Below, piece by piece: positions 53,955 to 63,427 of a stretch of 64,000 nt of DNA (position 1 is the stretch's first letter; the number at the start of each line of letters is the position of its first letter). Origin of the DNA: Euglena gracilis (taxonomy: Eukaryota > Euglenida > Euglenophyceae > Euglenales); assembly GCA_039621445.1 (NCBI GenBank), contig CP154954.1, forward strand, positions 9,939,521 through 10,003,520. Direction: 5' to 3'. The position numbers and the translations under genes are program-made. The notes under the pieces are model-generated. The model ran no database searches. It was given only the letters and a program-made list of their open reading frames with translations, and had not been told where the DNA came from.

Positions 53955-55135
53955 ATGTGGTGGCCAGTTTTGGGCCACAGGATACTCTCAGGAAGGAGTT
54001 GTTTGGGTGCCATTCTCTTGGAAAGGGGGGCAGAAAAGCGTTTTGTTTCCATTTTTTTTTGGCAAAATATGTGTTGTTCAACGAGAAAAATGTCAGTAAA
54101 ATTTGACTGTGCCAAAAGTTTGTTTACTTTATTGACCTTCGTTTTTTTCACCTCCTCAAAAGTATGAGTTTTTAGGACGGAAAATGTTGAGGTTTTTTGT
54201 GAAAAAAGTTTTTTTCCATCAAAAATCACGTGTTTTTGGGTTTTATTTTTCAAAAAACTTTTCTGGGCAAAATCCCCGTTTTCCCGAAAACGGTGAAAAT
54301 GTTGTGGTGGGTGTGGGGGGGGCCCCCTTCCGGTTCTTCCGGCGCAGTCTTTTGGTGCTGCCGTCAAATATGTTGAAGAAATGTTCATCCACCCGAAAAA
54401 TAAATAGCATTGGACTCCCTGCAGGCGCACTCACGGCAATGCTGGAGCGTGCACACCAGGAAAAACCGAAGGGCAGGGCCGATTTCTTGATTTGACGCGA
54501 CGAGTGGAGGGAAGCCGTGACTGCTTTTCGGAAGGAAGGAAATTTTTTTTTTGGGTCCGGCCGGCTGGCAAGACAGACATTGGTCCGGCTTGACGGACGG
54601 CTGGCGAAAAAATGCTTCTTCCGGACGGACGGCTGGGCGTCCAGCATTGGTCCGGCTGAAGAGGTCCGGACGGCTCGGACGGCTAGCCGGCCAGCCACCC
54701 CCCTTGTGGTGGTGGAGCTCAATAATCTCCCTTCAAGGTCATGTTTATCATTGGGGGTGGTTTGGGTCACGGGGAGGTCACGGGGGGGGGTCACAGGGGG
54801 AACACCACATTTTTGGTGGCAAAATTAGGAATCACCGAGCCGGATTTTTTGTGGAAAAATTCCACAAATTAGGAATCCCCACACCTGAAATTAGGAATTT
54901 GACACCAAATTAGGAATCACCAAGCCCAAATTTGAAAATTTTACACCTCAAAATTAGGAATCTGCATGAGAATTTTATCAAATTAGGCATCACCGGCCAA
55001 AAATTTTCCCAACAAAATTTCGCCGAAAAGGGTCCTTGTTCGGGTCACGGGGGGGGTCACGGGGGGGGGTCACGGGAGGGTCACGGGAGTAACACCCCCA
55101 TTGGTGGAGGTTGCATTTTCAGGTTGCATTTGTGT

Positions 55136-55454
55136 TGAAGCTTTTCTCCTTGAACTGGAACTTCTCCAAACAACTTGATAGTTCCAAACTTGAAATGTCC
55201 TACCTCTTGTTATTATCGTGTCCAAGACACAGCCACAGGCAAAGCACGTAATGTGCACTGCCAAACAACGAGAAAACCAAAACTGTGAAGAGGAGGTGAG
55301 AGGAATGTACAATTACAGTAGCGAAACTGTCCGCGAAGCAGTTGATAGTGAATTCCTGAGCAGCAGGGAGCTGCCAGGAAGGAGACATCGCAAAGCGACG
55401 CCTGGGTAAGAGGAAAGTGATCTGTGCACTGGTAAATCAGGCTACGGCGTTACA
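55136..55454 (-). repeat. 3' LTR of copy B (319 bp)
   Basis: TG...CA ends, uninterrupted. It differs from the other LTRs at TTATTATCG (others TTATAATCG). Confidence 0.95.
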
Positions 55455-55467
55455 GTCTCCCCCTCGC
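55455..55467 (-). promoter_or_regulatory. Polypurine tract, copy B
   Basis: GCGAGGGGGAGAC on the minus strand directly before the 3' LTR. Confidence 0.75.
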
Positions 55468-55658
55468 AAACAGGCAGGGCAGGTTTGCGACAAATGACGC
55501 CGTTTCTCAATGGGTTGCCTACTAAAATTCAGCATCCTCAGCAGAGACTTTGGGTCTGGATTGGGGTCAAAGATCAGAAAACCTTGAAGGTACTCACCTC
55601 AGGCTTCCATGGGCTCCTACTGGGTTCGGATCCTCTTGCGGAAAAGCCAGGCAGGCAC

Positions 55659-56183
55659 TCAAAGTTGAAGAGTTTGGTTTGCTAACTCATCAGAGAAGCA
55701 AAACAGGGTAGCCATGCGGACAGGAATTCGGGAGGCAAGGTCTTGAGCGTTTTTCAGCGGGACATTCCAGTTCTTGGACTCGCAATAATCCACAAAAGCT
55801 TTGGTCAGACAACCATCACTGTGGATGAACGCTTTAATTGGTTCCCAAGTTTCGTCTTGGAGACCATAGCCTTTCCACACAGTCAGGAACCTCCAACCTT
55901 GTTTGTACTTGTGGGTCTGGATGGATTCAACTTCAAAAAATCCGTCTTCTTCAGTGTTGGGTTCCTCACGTGGGGCTTCAGGTGGATTTGCCTCATCCCG
56001 AACGGAAATTTCTGCTTCGTCTTCATTGTCGCTCAGTTCTTCAGGCTGGTTTGGAAAATGCTTCAGGAACTCGAAAGCGACTTCAACTTCACCTCCCAGT
56101 TTCGGGGACGCTCTCAGCAAAACAGCGGAGTGCTTGACTTGGATGGTCCAAACCATTGAGATCCCAGTTTTACAGTTGGCCAT
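55659..56183 (-). pseudogene. Integrase tail and chromodomain, copy B
   Basis: 174 codons. The chromodomain has an intact-looking core, FFEVESIQTHKYKQGWRFLT then VWKGYGLQDETWEP, and a C-terminal helix. It is offset by one base from the integrase frame, as in copy A. Confidence 0.88.
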
Positions 56184-56375
56184 TGGGGAAACCGATGGCG
56201 ATGGACCAGGACATAGTCATTGACTTGATAGACAGCGGTTGACCTTTCACGGTCGTTTCTCTGAAGCGCCTTTTCTCTGAGAGCTTTCAGCCGTTGGACA
56301 GCGGACTCTTGAAGAGAAATTTGGTTGGTGATCCAGGTTTGGACATTCGGGTTGGCATCAGGCTCAGGGACAAGG

Positions 56376-57323
56376 TCAGGTTGCCAGGCGGGTCGACCGA
56401 AAGAAAAGTTCAGCGGGGCACAGTTGGGTTGATGAGTGAACTTGGTTGTTCATCATCCAGGTGCACAGGGGAACAAGGCGAATCCAGTCCTTTGATTTTT
56501 GGCTTGCCATCAAACACCGCATGTTTTGTACAAAACTCCGATTCATCCTTTCGCACAAACCATTGTTCTCAGGCCTTCGGGGGGTTGAGAAATTTACTTT
56601 CACTTTCATGGCCTTCAGGGCGGATTGCCAAAATCCTCTTTCTGAAACGAAACGCACATCGTTGTCACTGAATATTTCTTTGGGGCGACCGAACTTCTGA
56701 ATCCATTCTCTGATCACAAGTTCCAGAACACCTTCTGCATCGATCCGTTTGCGGCAGGGGATGAACTGGGTAAAAGCGGGACAAACCACAGACAATTGGC
56801 AAAATGTAGTCCTTGCCAGCATATTCATCCATCGAGATGAAATCAACATACAAATTTCATTCACCATCGAAGGGATCGGCAACGCACCAACCAATCCTCG
56901 GTCTTTGGCTGAGTTCGGTTTTGCTTCAGCACAGATTCTGCAAGACAAAATGGTTTTCCGAACTTCTTCCATCAGGTCTTTCAGAGTCAAGTCAACGTGG
57001 AAATTGCTTTTCAGGAACCAGGTTGTCCTTTCGATTCCAGGATGTCCATTGATCGTGTGACACCAGACAATTGTGTCAGGCAATTTTCCTTTCGGTAGAA
57101 CAAGCTTCTTTTCATTCCACAATTTGTTCTCGTCGCGGTAAAACATGGTTCCGTCAATCAGGGTTGCACTGTGAGGTTGGATTCTCCCCCAAACTTGTGC
57201 ATACTCCTCTTGATAGTCCTGGGCGCAAAGGTCCTTCATTTGTTCCAAAGCCTCCATTCTGAGATCAAGTTGGATGTCCATTCCTTTGGAAAGCTTGTCG
57301 GGCAAGGTCCTCACTGTCACCAC
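56376..57323 (-). pseudogene. Integrase, copy B
   Basis: 315 codons carrying HTINGHPG and CRIC of the zinc domain in one frame, followed by the core. The segment around the first catalytic Asp (about 56,770-56,860) is out of frame because of small indels (ATACAAATTTC, GTAAAAGCGGG). SDNDVRF and ENNGLCERMN are in frame. Confidence 0.88.
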
Positions 57324-58011
57324 ACCACAGAAAAACCCACCACCGTTTCAGTCGGGCATTCTCAGGGGGGTTCCCGCGAACAAAGTACGAAACGGCAGCT
57401 TGGTCGCACAGCCAGACAATGGGCAGGTGTGAGAGGATTCGGCGTTGAGACGCAATGCCGAACACCCCACCCAGCAATTCTTGTTCGTAGGTAGCGTAAT
57501 TTTGGCGTGCGGGCGACCATTTCCAATTAAAATGGCCGAGCGGCACGAGAACTTCGCTTTCAGTGTGGGTGTGTTTCAGGGTTCCATCACGGTTGACTCC
57601 GATCACAGCACCAAACGACTCAGTTTTGTCTTTGCTCAACTTTTGCCATTGGTAGAGGCTTGCACGGCCACCAACATCATAGGCGTCAGTGACAATCAGA
57701 ATTTCTCCATCACTGTTGGGGACTCCCAAATTTCTGACATCGGCAAGTTTGGCTTTCAAGGTCTCAAAAGCAGATTGATGTTCATCGGTCCATTTGAACG
57801 GAACACCCTTTTTGGTCAGGTCAGTCAGAATGGCTGATGTGAAAGAGAACCTTGGGATGTGGCGGCGATAGAAGTTGAGGGCTCCGAGAAAACGTTGAAG
57901 GGACTTGAGATCTTTCACTTGGACACGCTGCAAAGCCTCAATTTTCTTTGTCGAGGGTTTCCACCAGCCATTTTCCAGTTGATATCCGAGGTACTCCAGA
58001 CTTTCTTTCAT
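57265..58011 (-). pseudogene. RT connection and RNase H, copy B
   Basis: Same as copy A up to residue about 227 (RLKRWWVFL). Then a deletion removes the segment with the last RNase H Asp (GAKNELCDMLSR). The first three catalytic residues remain. Confidence 0.88.
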
Positions 58012-58031
58012 GAACTCACACTTGCTAAGTT

Positions 58032-58334
58032 TTATTCTGAGGTGATCTTGTCGGGCGACTTCGAAAACTCTCTCAAAATCTCATGGTGTTGTTCCAACGT
58101 GTGGGTTCCAATTCCAACGTCATCAAAGAAGGCGGCAACAACACATCCTTGCTCCAGGAGTTCCTTGGCTTTGGGTCTGCGTCGAAAATCATCGATGACT
58201 TTGTTCATTAGCTCTTGGAACACTCCAGGGGCATTGCTCAGACCAAAGGCATCACCCTCCACTTGTACACGCGTCCATTTGGCAAAATAAAGGCAGTCAA
58301 CTCCTGGGCTCGGAGAGTCAACTCCACCTGCCAA
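58032..58334 (-). pseudogene. RT palm C-terminal part, copy B
   Basis: Carries SNAPGVFQELMNKVIDDF and the FFDD catalytic box. It is split from the N-terminal RT part by a one-base loss at about 58,244 (MPLV versus MPFCLSNAP). Confidence 0.88.
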
Positions 58335-60158
58335 AATCCAGAGCGCATGTCCAGTTTTGACTTGAAACGCAGGGCGGCCAGGCCTTCAACAGTGGCTTCA
58401 AGGTCCGGCAGAAAACCAACGTGGGGAACAGTCTTGCAATTCAACTTGCTGTAATCACCAACAAGTCGTTTGTTTTTCGCAATTTTGGTCTCTTTGCCTT
58501 TGTCCATCTCCACCAGGAATGAGCGAGAACAGAATCTGGGAAAATCTGAACCCTTGAATTCTTCCACCAATCCAGTACCGACAAGTTCCTCAACCTGTCT
58601 TTCCATCTCCAAAACATCAGGCTTCGGCATGGGAAAGCATTTCTCGCGAACAGTCGAACCTTGAAATTCAGGTTTTAGCTCCAGATCCATGGATACCAGT
58701 TTCTTGCAGGTACCAGGGGGTGGCAATTCTCCAAAAACATCGGAAAATTCTTGTAGGATCGATTTGATTGTGGGCTCTGCGTCCAGCTTTTCCAATTCTT
58801 GATTGAACTCGCCATGCAAAATGTCCGATTCCTTCCACTGCTTTTGGGCTGCTTGCATTTGAAGATGTGTGTGCTCCTTTGGGTTGAACAGGGATGCAAT
58901 TTGTTGGAAATCACTTCGGCAGGCGGGAAACGGGGAAGACGGTTTGGCCTTGGTGGACCACTCTCCCCCATTGGCGAATTGTCGAACAACGGTTGAAACA
59001 TCTTGGAGCAATTCGGAAATCTGAAAAATTTGTGAGTCCACTTCACGGGTCAGTTCAGCCATGAACAAGTCCAAATCCCAGGTTGAATCAAGCTCAAAAT
59101 CGTCTTTCAGGGAAACTGGCGAGAGATCAGGCAGTTTGGGCTCACAGGGCTTTGATGGTGTGCAGGGAACAGGCGGTTTTGGCTCTGGGGCATCAACTTC
59201 CACAAAGACCTCCTTTGGTTTGTGAATGGCTTTCAGATCAGACAGACCAAGATTTTTGCATCTGCGATGGAGGTGTGCCAAAAGTCTTGGGTCAAGCTCA
59301 GACACACGAACTCGGGTGCCGTCCACCACAGAAATCAGAGTCCCCCATTGGGGTTTTGGCAGGACCCTTTGATCTTTTTCGCGCATGAATATCTTTTCAT
59401 CAGGCACACTGATCTGATCCACAGTCATTCTGTCCAACAGTCTTCTCCAATTTGTGCTCGAACCTCCACTCCAGTCAGGGGTCACAAGAACCACTTTGGC
59501 CCTGTCCATCCCAATTTTGGTCAATGTCTTTTCCAGTTTGGACCACGGCGGATTTGCCCACAGAAACTCAGACTCATTGGCCATCAATTTTGACCAGTCA
59601 TATTTCCATGCGCTGTTTTCCTTCGAACAGTGGAGCAATTCATGGGCATTGCCTTGTGAAGCAAACATGTCCACTCGGATTTTGGTTGGTTCAATTCCAA
59701 GATCATTCAGCGCTTTGTCTCGCAAAGTGGGTAGCAACTGATAGCTTTCAGTGGCAAACATTCGATACATGGAGTAAATGTGTCCTTTTTCCTCACGCAG
59801 GGGAATTGCCTCATCACCAATGACGAGATGGGCAGGACGAAACAGGATTCCAGAAACTTTGGGGTGGTTCAGGAAATCCATACCAAGAACAGCATCGAAC
59901 GCGGTTGTGTTCAGGACAAGCAGCTTTTGGTGAAAGTCGTTGTTCCCCAGATGCAGGGTGGTTTCAGCAACACCTTCCGAATACACAACAGTTCCATCGC
60001 CCATCTTGACAGGGACTGCCTTTTCTCTTTGGACAGGAAGCCCTTGGGAGAAACGGGTTGAAATGGCAGACGTGGTGGTCCCGGTATCGAGAACAACCGA
60101 CACATTTCTTCCACCAATGTTGGTTTCCAAATACAACGCGGTGCTTGGTTTTCCAGAT
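58238..60158 (-). pseudogene. Protease, NPPW domain and RT N-terminal part, copy B
   Basis: The frame (open from 60,307; protease in phase from about 60,158) reaches 58,238. Counting from 60,307: DTG at residues 74-76 (60,080-60,088), protease to about 150, methyltransferase-like domain 207-300 with NPPW at 252-255 (59,543-59,554), a linker with an acidic/Pro-rich part 360-420, and RT from about 560 (KPDVLEMERQ, RLVGDYSKLN, SKLDMRSGFWQVEL). This is the longest continuous pol frame in the window. It shows that protease, the NPPW domain and RT belong to one polyprotein, in this order. Confidence 0.9.
59408..59689 (-). other. Adenine-methyltransferase-like domain (NPPW), copy B
   Basis: About 94 residues of the pol frame: KIRVDMFASQGNAHELLHCS, SAWKYDWSKL, EFLWANPPWSKLEKTLTKIG, AKVVLVTPDW, WRRLLDRMTVDQISVP. 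The (N/D)PP(W/Y/F) box is the catalytic motif of amino-methyltransferases. VDLFA...N...CS, the PPW box and VLVTP.W resemble the Dam-like segment of DIRS-type elements. No SAM-binding FxGxG motif is obvious, so it may be non-catalytic. Confidence 0.55.
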
Positions 60159-61908
60159 ATGAAATGGATTCGAATTTGCGCTTCTTTCCAGGGTCTTCCC
60201 CAGAATTGGGGGGCGAATTTGCAAGCAAGTTTGACTGTGTGGCGGGACGGGGCGGCTGAGGCGACGATTGATTCAGACGCTTCTTGTCCTCGCGTTTTTT
60301 CGTCCAACAGGCATCCTCATAATGGCCGACACGCTTGCAGTATTTGCAGGTTATTTTCGCCTTGAAATTTGGCTCGTTGCTGCGGTCCGCGGGGGGTCCA
60401 CGGCCAGAGGGTTTGTGTTGGTTGAAATCTTTGCCTTTGCCTTTGCTCTTGGACTTGCCTTTGCCAGGGTTGGTGGAACTTGGCTCATCACCTTCCCCAA
60501 TCAAGTGGATTTTTGCGGACTTCTCACCACCGAAGGCTTTGGCTTGGGAATACAGATAACGTTCCAGGGCATCGTCGGTGACTTTCTTTCGCCAAAATTC
60601 TTTCAGGGAATCAAAGGTCGAACATTTGTCACGGTTGCGTTCATCAGCTCTCATGTCTTTCCATTGCAGGGGGTGAATTTTGGACACAAGCATTAGAAGC
60701 TTTTCCTGCTCACCCAGGGCATCAGGGGACATCCGGGACAAAATGTCAGACATTTCCACAAACAGCGCTTCAAGTTCACCGGGCGAAGGTTCTTTGGATA
60801 ATTGGGGAAGCTTGGAAAGTTGGGCTCGCAGTGAAATGTCATTTTCAACCTTCGGATAAACTTGCATCAGGCGGGGGACAAATTCAGAAAATTCATCCAC
60901 TTCTTCGGCAAGCCATTCGACGACTCTCAAAACTTTGGGGGTTGAAGCGGCGATAGCCCAGTCAAGTTGAATGTTGTCGGGCTGGCTTTCCACACCGGTC
61001 AGGCGCATCCATCTTGAAAAGGAGCGAAGCCAAATTTCTGCATCCGAACCGTCAAACTTCGGTAATTCTAGTCCAGGCACACGAGACACAAGACCAGGCT
61101 TTCGTTCAGTGTCGGCAGTGTCAGCAGACTTCCTGGCGATCAATTTTGGAGGCCGGGGGGCGAAGGGAGATTTTGCTGTTGCTGGAAGTGAAACATTTGG
61201 GCTGCTTAACTCGAGTCCAGCGAGGCGGGCTTCAAGCTCAGCAATTTTCTGGGCAAACGATTCTTCACCAACTTCAGACCTTTTTTTTCGTTTTGGTTCG
61301 ATCAGTTTCTGAGTAGGTGGGCTGTGTAACAGGTTGGCAGACAAAGGCTCAAAATCTGGGTCAGGCTTGCACTCAAAATCAGGGGGGTCACTCAAAATCT
61401 GGGACAGGCTGCGCTCAAAATCAGGGGGGGAGCAGGCTGTCAGTTGGACCTCCAAACTGGCAAACAAACTTTCAGACTTTTGAGCTGAACAGTTGAAAAT
61501 CAACTGGCAAACCACTTTGGTACAAACAGTTGAATGGAACTTTGACAAACGAGCTGGCAAACAAACTTGCAGAAATTTGCCAACAATTCTGATCAAACAA
61601 TCTGGCAGACAGACTTCCAAAACAGAATCACAGATCAGACTTGCAGACAATCTGTCAACCAACTGCTTGCCAAAACAGCTGTTGTCACTCAAAATCCTGG
61701 GGGTTGGCTGGTCAATGGGGGGATTTTGGCAAGCAGCTGGTCCAGGGGGGGTTGGTTGGCACTCAAAATCCGTTTGTGTTGGTGTGGCAATCTTCCAAAC
61801 AGACTTCCAACAATCAAACAGCAAACAATCAAACCAACAAACTTCAAGTTTTCTGTCAGATAGACTTCCAAAGTCCAGAAACACAGTTTCAAACAAACAA
61901 ACTTGCAA
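60158..61908 (-). CDS. Gag with Cys-rich leader and CCHC knuckle, copy B
   Basis: The frame runs 61,908-59,911 (665 codons). Residues 1-210 are the Cys-rich leader and 212-430 the capsid-like helical region (coiled coil near 216-235). A Lys/Gly-rich tract follows, then the knuckle C521, C524, H529, C534. After residue 585 the frame leaves the protease because of a one-base deletion (GGTTTTCCAGATATG versus GGTTTTCCCAGATATG in copy A). Residues 586-665 are therefore out-of-phase text. The best-preserved coding region of the window. Confidence 0.85.
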
Positions 61909-62159
61909 GAAACAAGAATCTTTCTGGGGGGGTCGCTATGTACAACAGTGTAACAGTGAAGTACAGAAAACGTTCTACCTCCTCCGACGACTCTGCACCC
62001 AGAACTTGTTGTCCTCAAACTTGAAAACTTGAAAGATAAGGCCCCAGTGGCCACAGTGGCCACAGCAAATGCCAAAACCAGCTTCAGCCAAAACTGCTCT
62101 GCACGAAGTCGAGATTCCCCAGCAGCTGACGACTGTCGACAGCAGGTAGGATCGTAGTA

Positions 62160-62174
62160 CTCCTCTTGCTACCA
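62160..62174 (-). promoter_or_regulatory. tRNA primer-binding site, copy B
   Basis: TGGTAGCAAGAGGAG on the minus strand, one base from the 5' LTR. Same as copy A. Confidence 0.65.
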
Positions 62175-62175
62175 A

Positions 62176-62494
62176 TGAAGCTTTTCTCCTTGAACTGGAA
62201 CTTCTCCAAACAACTTGATAGTTCCAAACTTGAAATGTCCTACCTCTTGTTATAATCGTGTCCAAGACACAGCCACAGGCAAAGCACGTAATGTGCACTG
62301 CCAAACAACGAGAAAACCAAAACTGTGAAGAGGAGGTGAGAGGAATGTACAATTACAGTAGCGAAACTGTCCGCGAAGCAGTTGATAGTGAATTCCTGAG
62401 CAGCAGGGAGCTGCCAGGAAGGAGACATCGCAAAGCGACGCCTGGGTAAGAGGAAAGTGATCTGTGCACTGGTAAATCAGGCTACGGCGTTACA
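62176..62494 (-). repeat. 5' LTR of copy B (319 bp)
   Basis: TG...CA ends. Essentially identical to 47,818-48,136. Confidence 0.95.
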
Positions 62495-62592
62495 TGGGTC
62501 TTTTTGCATTTTTTTGGCAGATTTGTGATTCCTTGGCCTCTATATCAAGAACTGTGTTGCTAACCCAACCTCTTTCCTGAGGCCTGGGTTGC

Positions 62593-63273
62593 TTGGATCA
62601 GGCCCAAAATCCAGCACGTCCACCCCCGGCAGACACTGTATTGTTTGGCGACACGTTTGCCGAACAAGCGGGACTCCCAACGGGAACGGAAAAGAACCAA
62701 AAACTTTCCTTCCATGCGGCGATGGATTTTGCCAAAGTTCTGGCCCATCAAAATTGCGTTTTGTCCAATTTGGATGATTGGATGACCGCCTTTGCAAAAT
62801 GGACTTTGTCTGTGGGCTGCCTTTTTGATGATGTCACTCAAAGAGATGTTGCCTTGGCGCAACGAAAAGATCTATGTGCCGCTGCTGGTGTTCCTGTTCG
62901 ATATTGGAGTCCCCCAACACTGAAGACCAACGTGAATGCGTTGGCCCTCATGTACAAGCAAACAGGTCCGGCGTCTGGCATCGTCCCGAGTGCACAATTT
63001 CAGTTTCCGAATTTTTGTCGGTTTTTAAACGCAGCCTATGACCGTGCTCGGACAACTTCGGCCACCAAAGAGTCAGTCGCAGTGCTGACGGACGAAGAAA
63101 TGGTCACATTGCATGACAAAACAAATTTTCAGTCATGCTACGAGTTGCAACGCATGAGCTTGCTTCTCATCGCCTTCCAACTTGGCTACCGGCCCGATTC
63201 CTTAATTGACCTCCGTGTCCGCAATTTTCAACTACAGACACAGGACGTGTTGTGTTTGCTACTGCAATCTTAG
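62593..63273 (+). CDS. Tyrosine-recombinase-like N-terminal frame, copy 2
   Basis: 226 codons. Residues about 25-130 resemble a SAM-like core-binding domain (LDDWMTAFAKWTLSVG, SPPTLKTNVNALALMYKQ, FCRFLNAAYDRARTTSATKE). The start of a catalytic domain follows (VAVLTDEEMVTLHD, ELQRMSLLLIAFQLGYRPDS, LIDLRVRNFQ). GYRPDSLIDLRV fits the box I Arg context (G-R-xSEL-xL) of tyrosine recombinases. The frame stops before the K, HxxR and Tyr motifs, so it is truncated or continues after an intron that I cannot place. Crypton- or DIRS-type recombinases are the nearest eukaryotic analogues. It sits beside the gypsy element but in opposite orientation, and belongs to the older host block. Confidence 0.45.
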   Translation: MDQAQNPARPPPADTVLFGDTFAEQAGLPTGTEKNQKLSFHAAMDFAKVLAHQNCVLSNLDDWMTAFAKWTLSVGCLFDDVTQRDVALAQRKDLCAAAGVPVRYWSPPTLKTNVNALALMYKQTGPASGIVPSAQFQFPNFCRFLNAAYDRARTTSATKESVAVLTDEEMVTLHDKTNFQSCYELQRMSLLLIAFQLGYRPDSLIDLRVRNFQLQTQDVLCLLLQS

Positions 63274-63336
63274 CCTGCAATGTCTATGCATCATATTTCA
63301 GTATTCTTCAATGTCTTTTTTCGTTGGTATGACGGA

Positions 63337-63427
63337 GGCTGTGTTAGCAACCCATGCCTCAGGACAAAGGCTGTGTTATATAACACAGCCTTTGTCAAGC
63401 CCTGAGGCCTGCGTTACTAACACAGCC
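63337..63427. repeat. Long hairpin downstream of recombinase-like frame, copy 2
   Basis: Arms of about 42 bases: GGCTGTGTTAGCAACCCATG...CCTCAGGACAAAGG against CCTTTGTCAAGCCCTGAGG...CTAACACAGCC. The perfect tip is CTGTGTTATATAACACAG. Copy 1 lacks the TTATATAA tip. Confidence 0.85.

Larger units (their letters stand above)
55136..62494 (-). mobile_element. Ty3/gypsy chromodomain retrotransposon, copy B
   Basis: 7,359 bp with two uninterrupted 319-bp LTRs (55,136-55,454; 62,176-62,494). The flanking pentamers are TGTGT (left) and TGGGT (right), the copy A target duplication with one substitution. It occupies the same site as copy A within the duplicated block. Gag is intact through the zinc knuckle and the protease active site is DTG, but RT, RNase H and integrase carry private indels. 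Confidence 0.95.
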
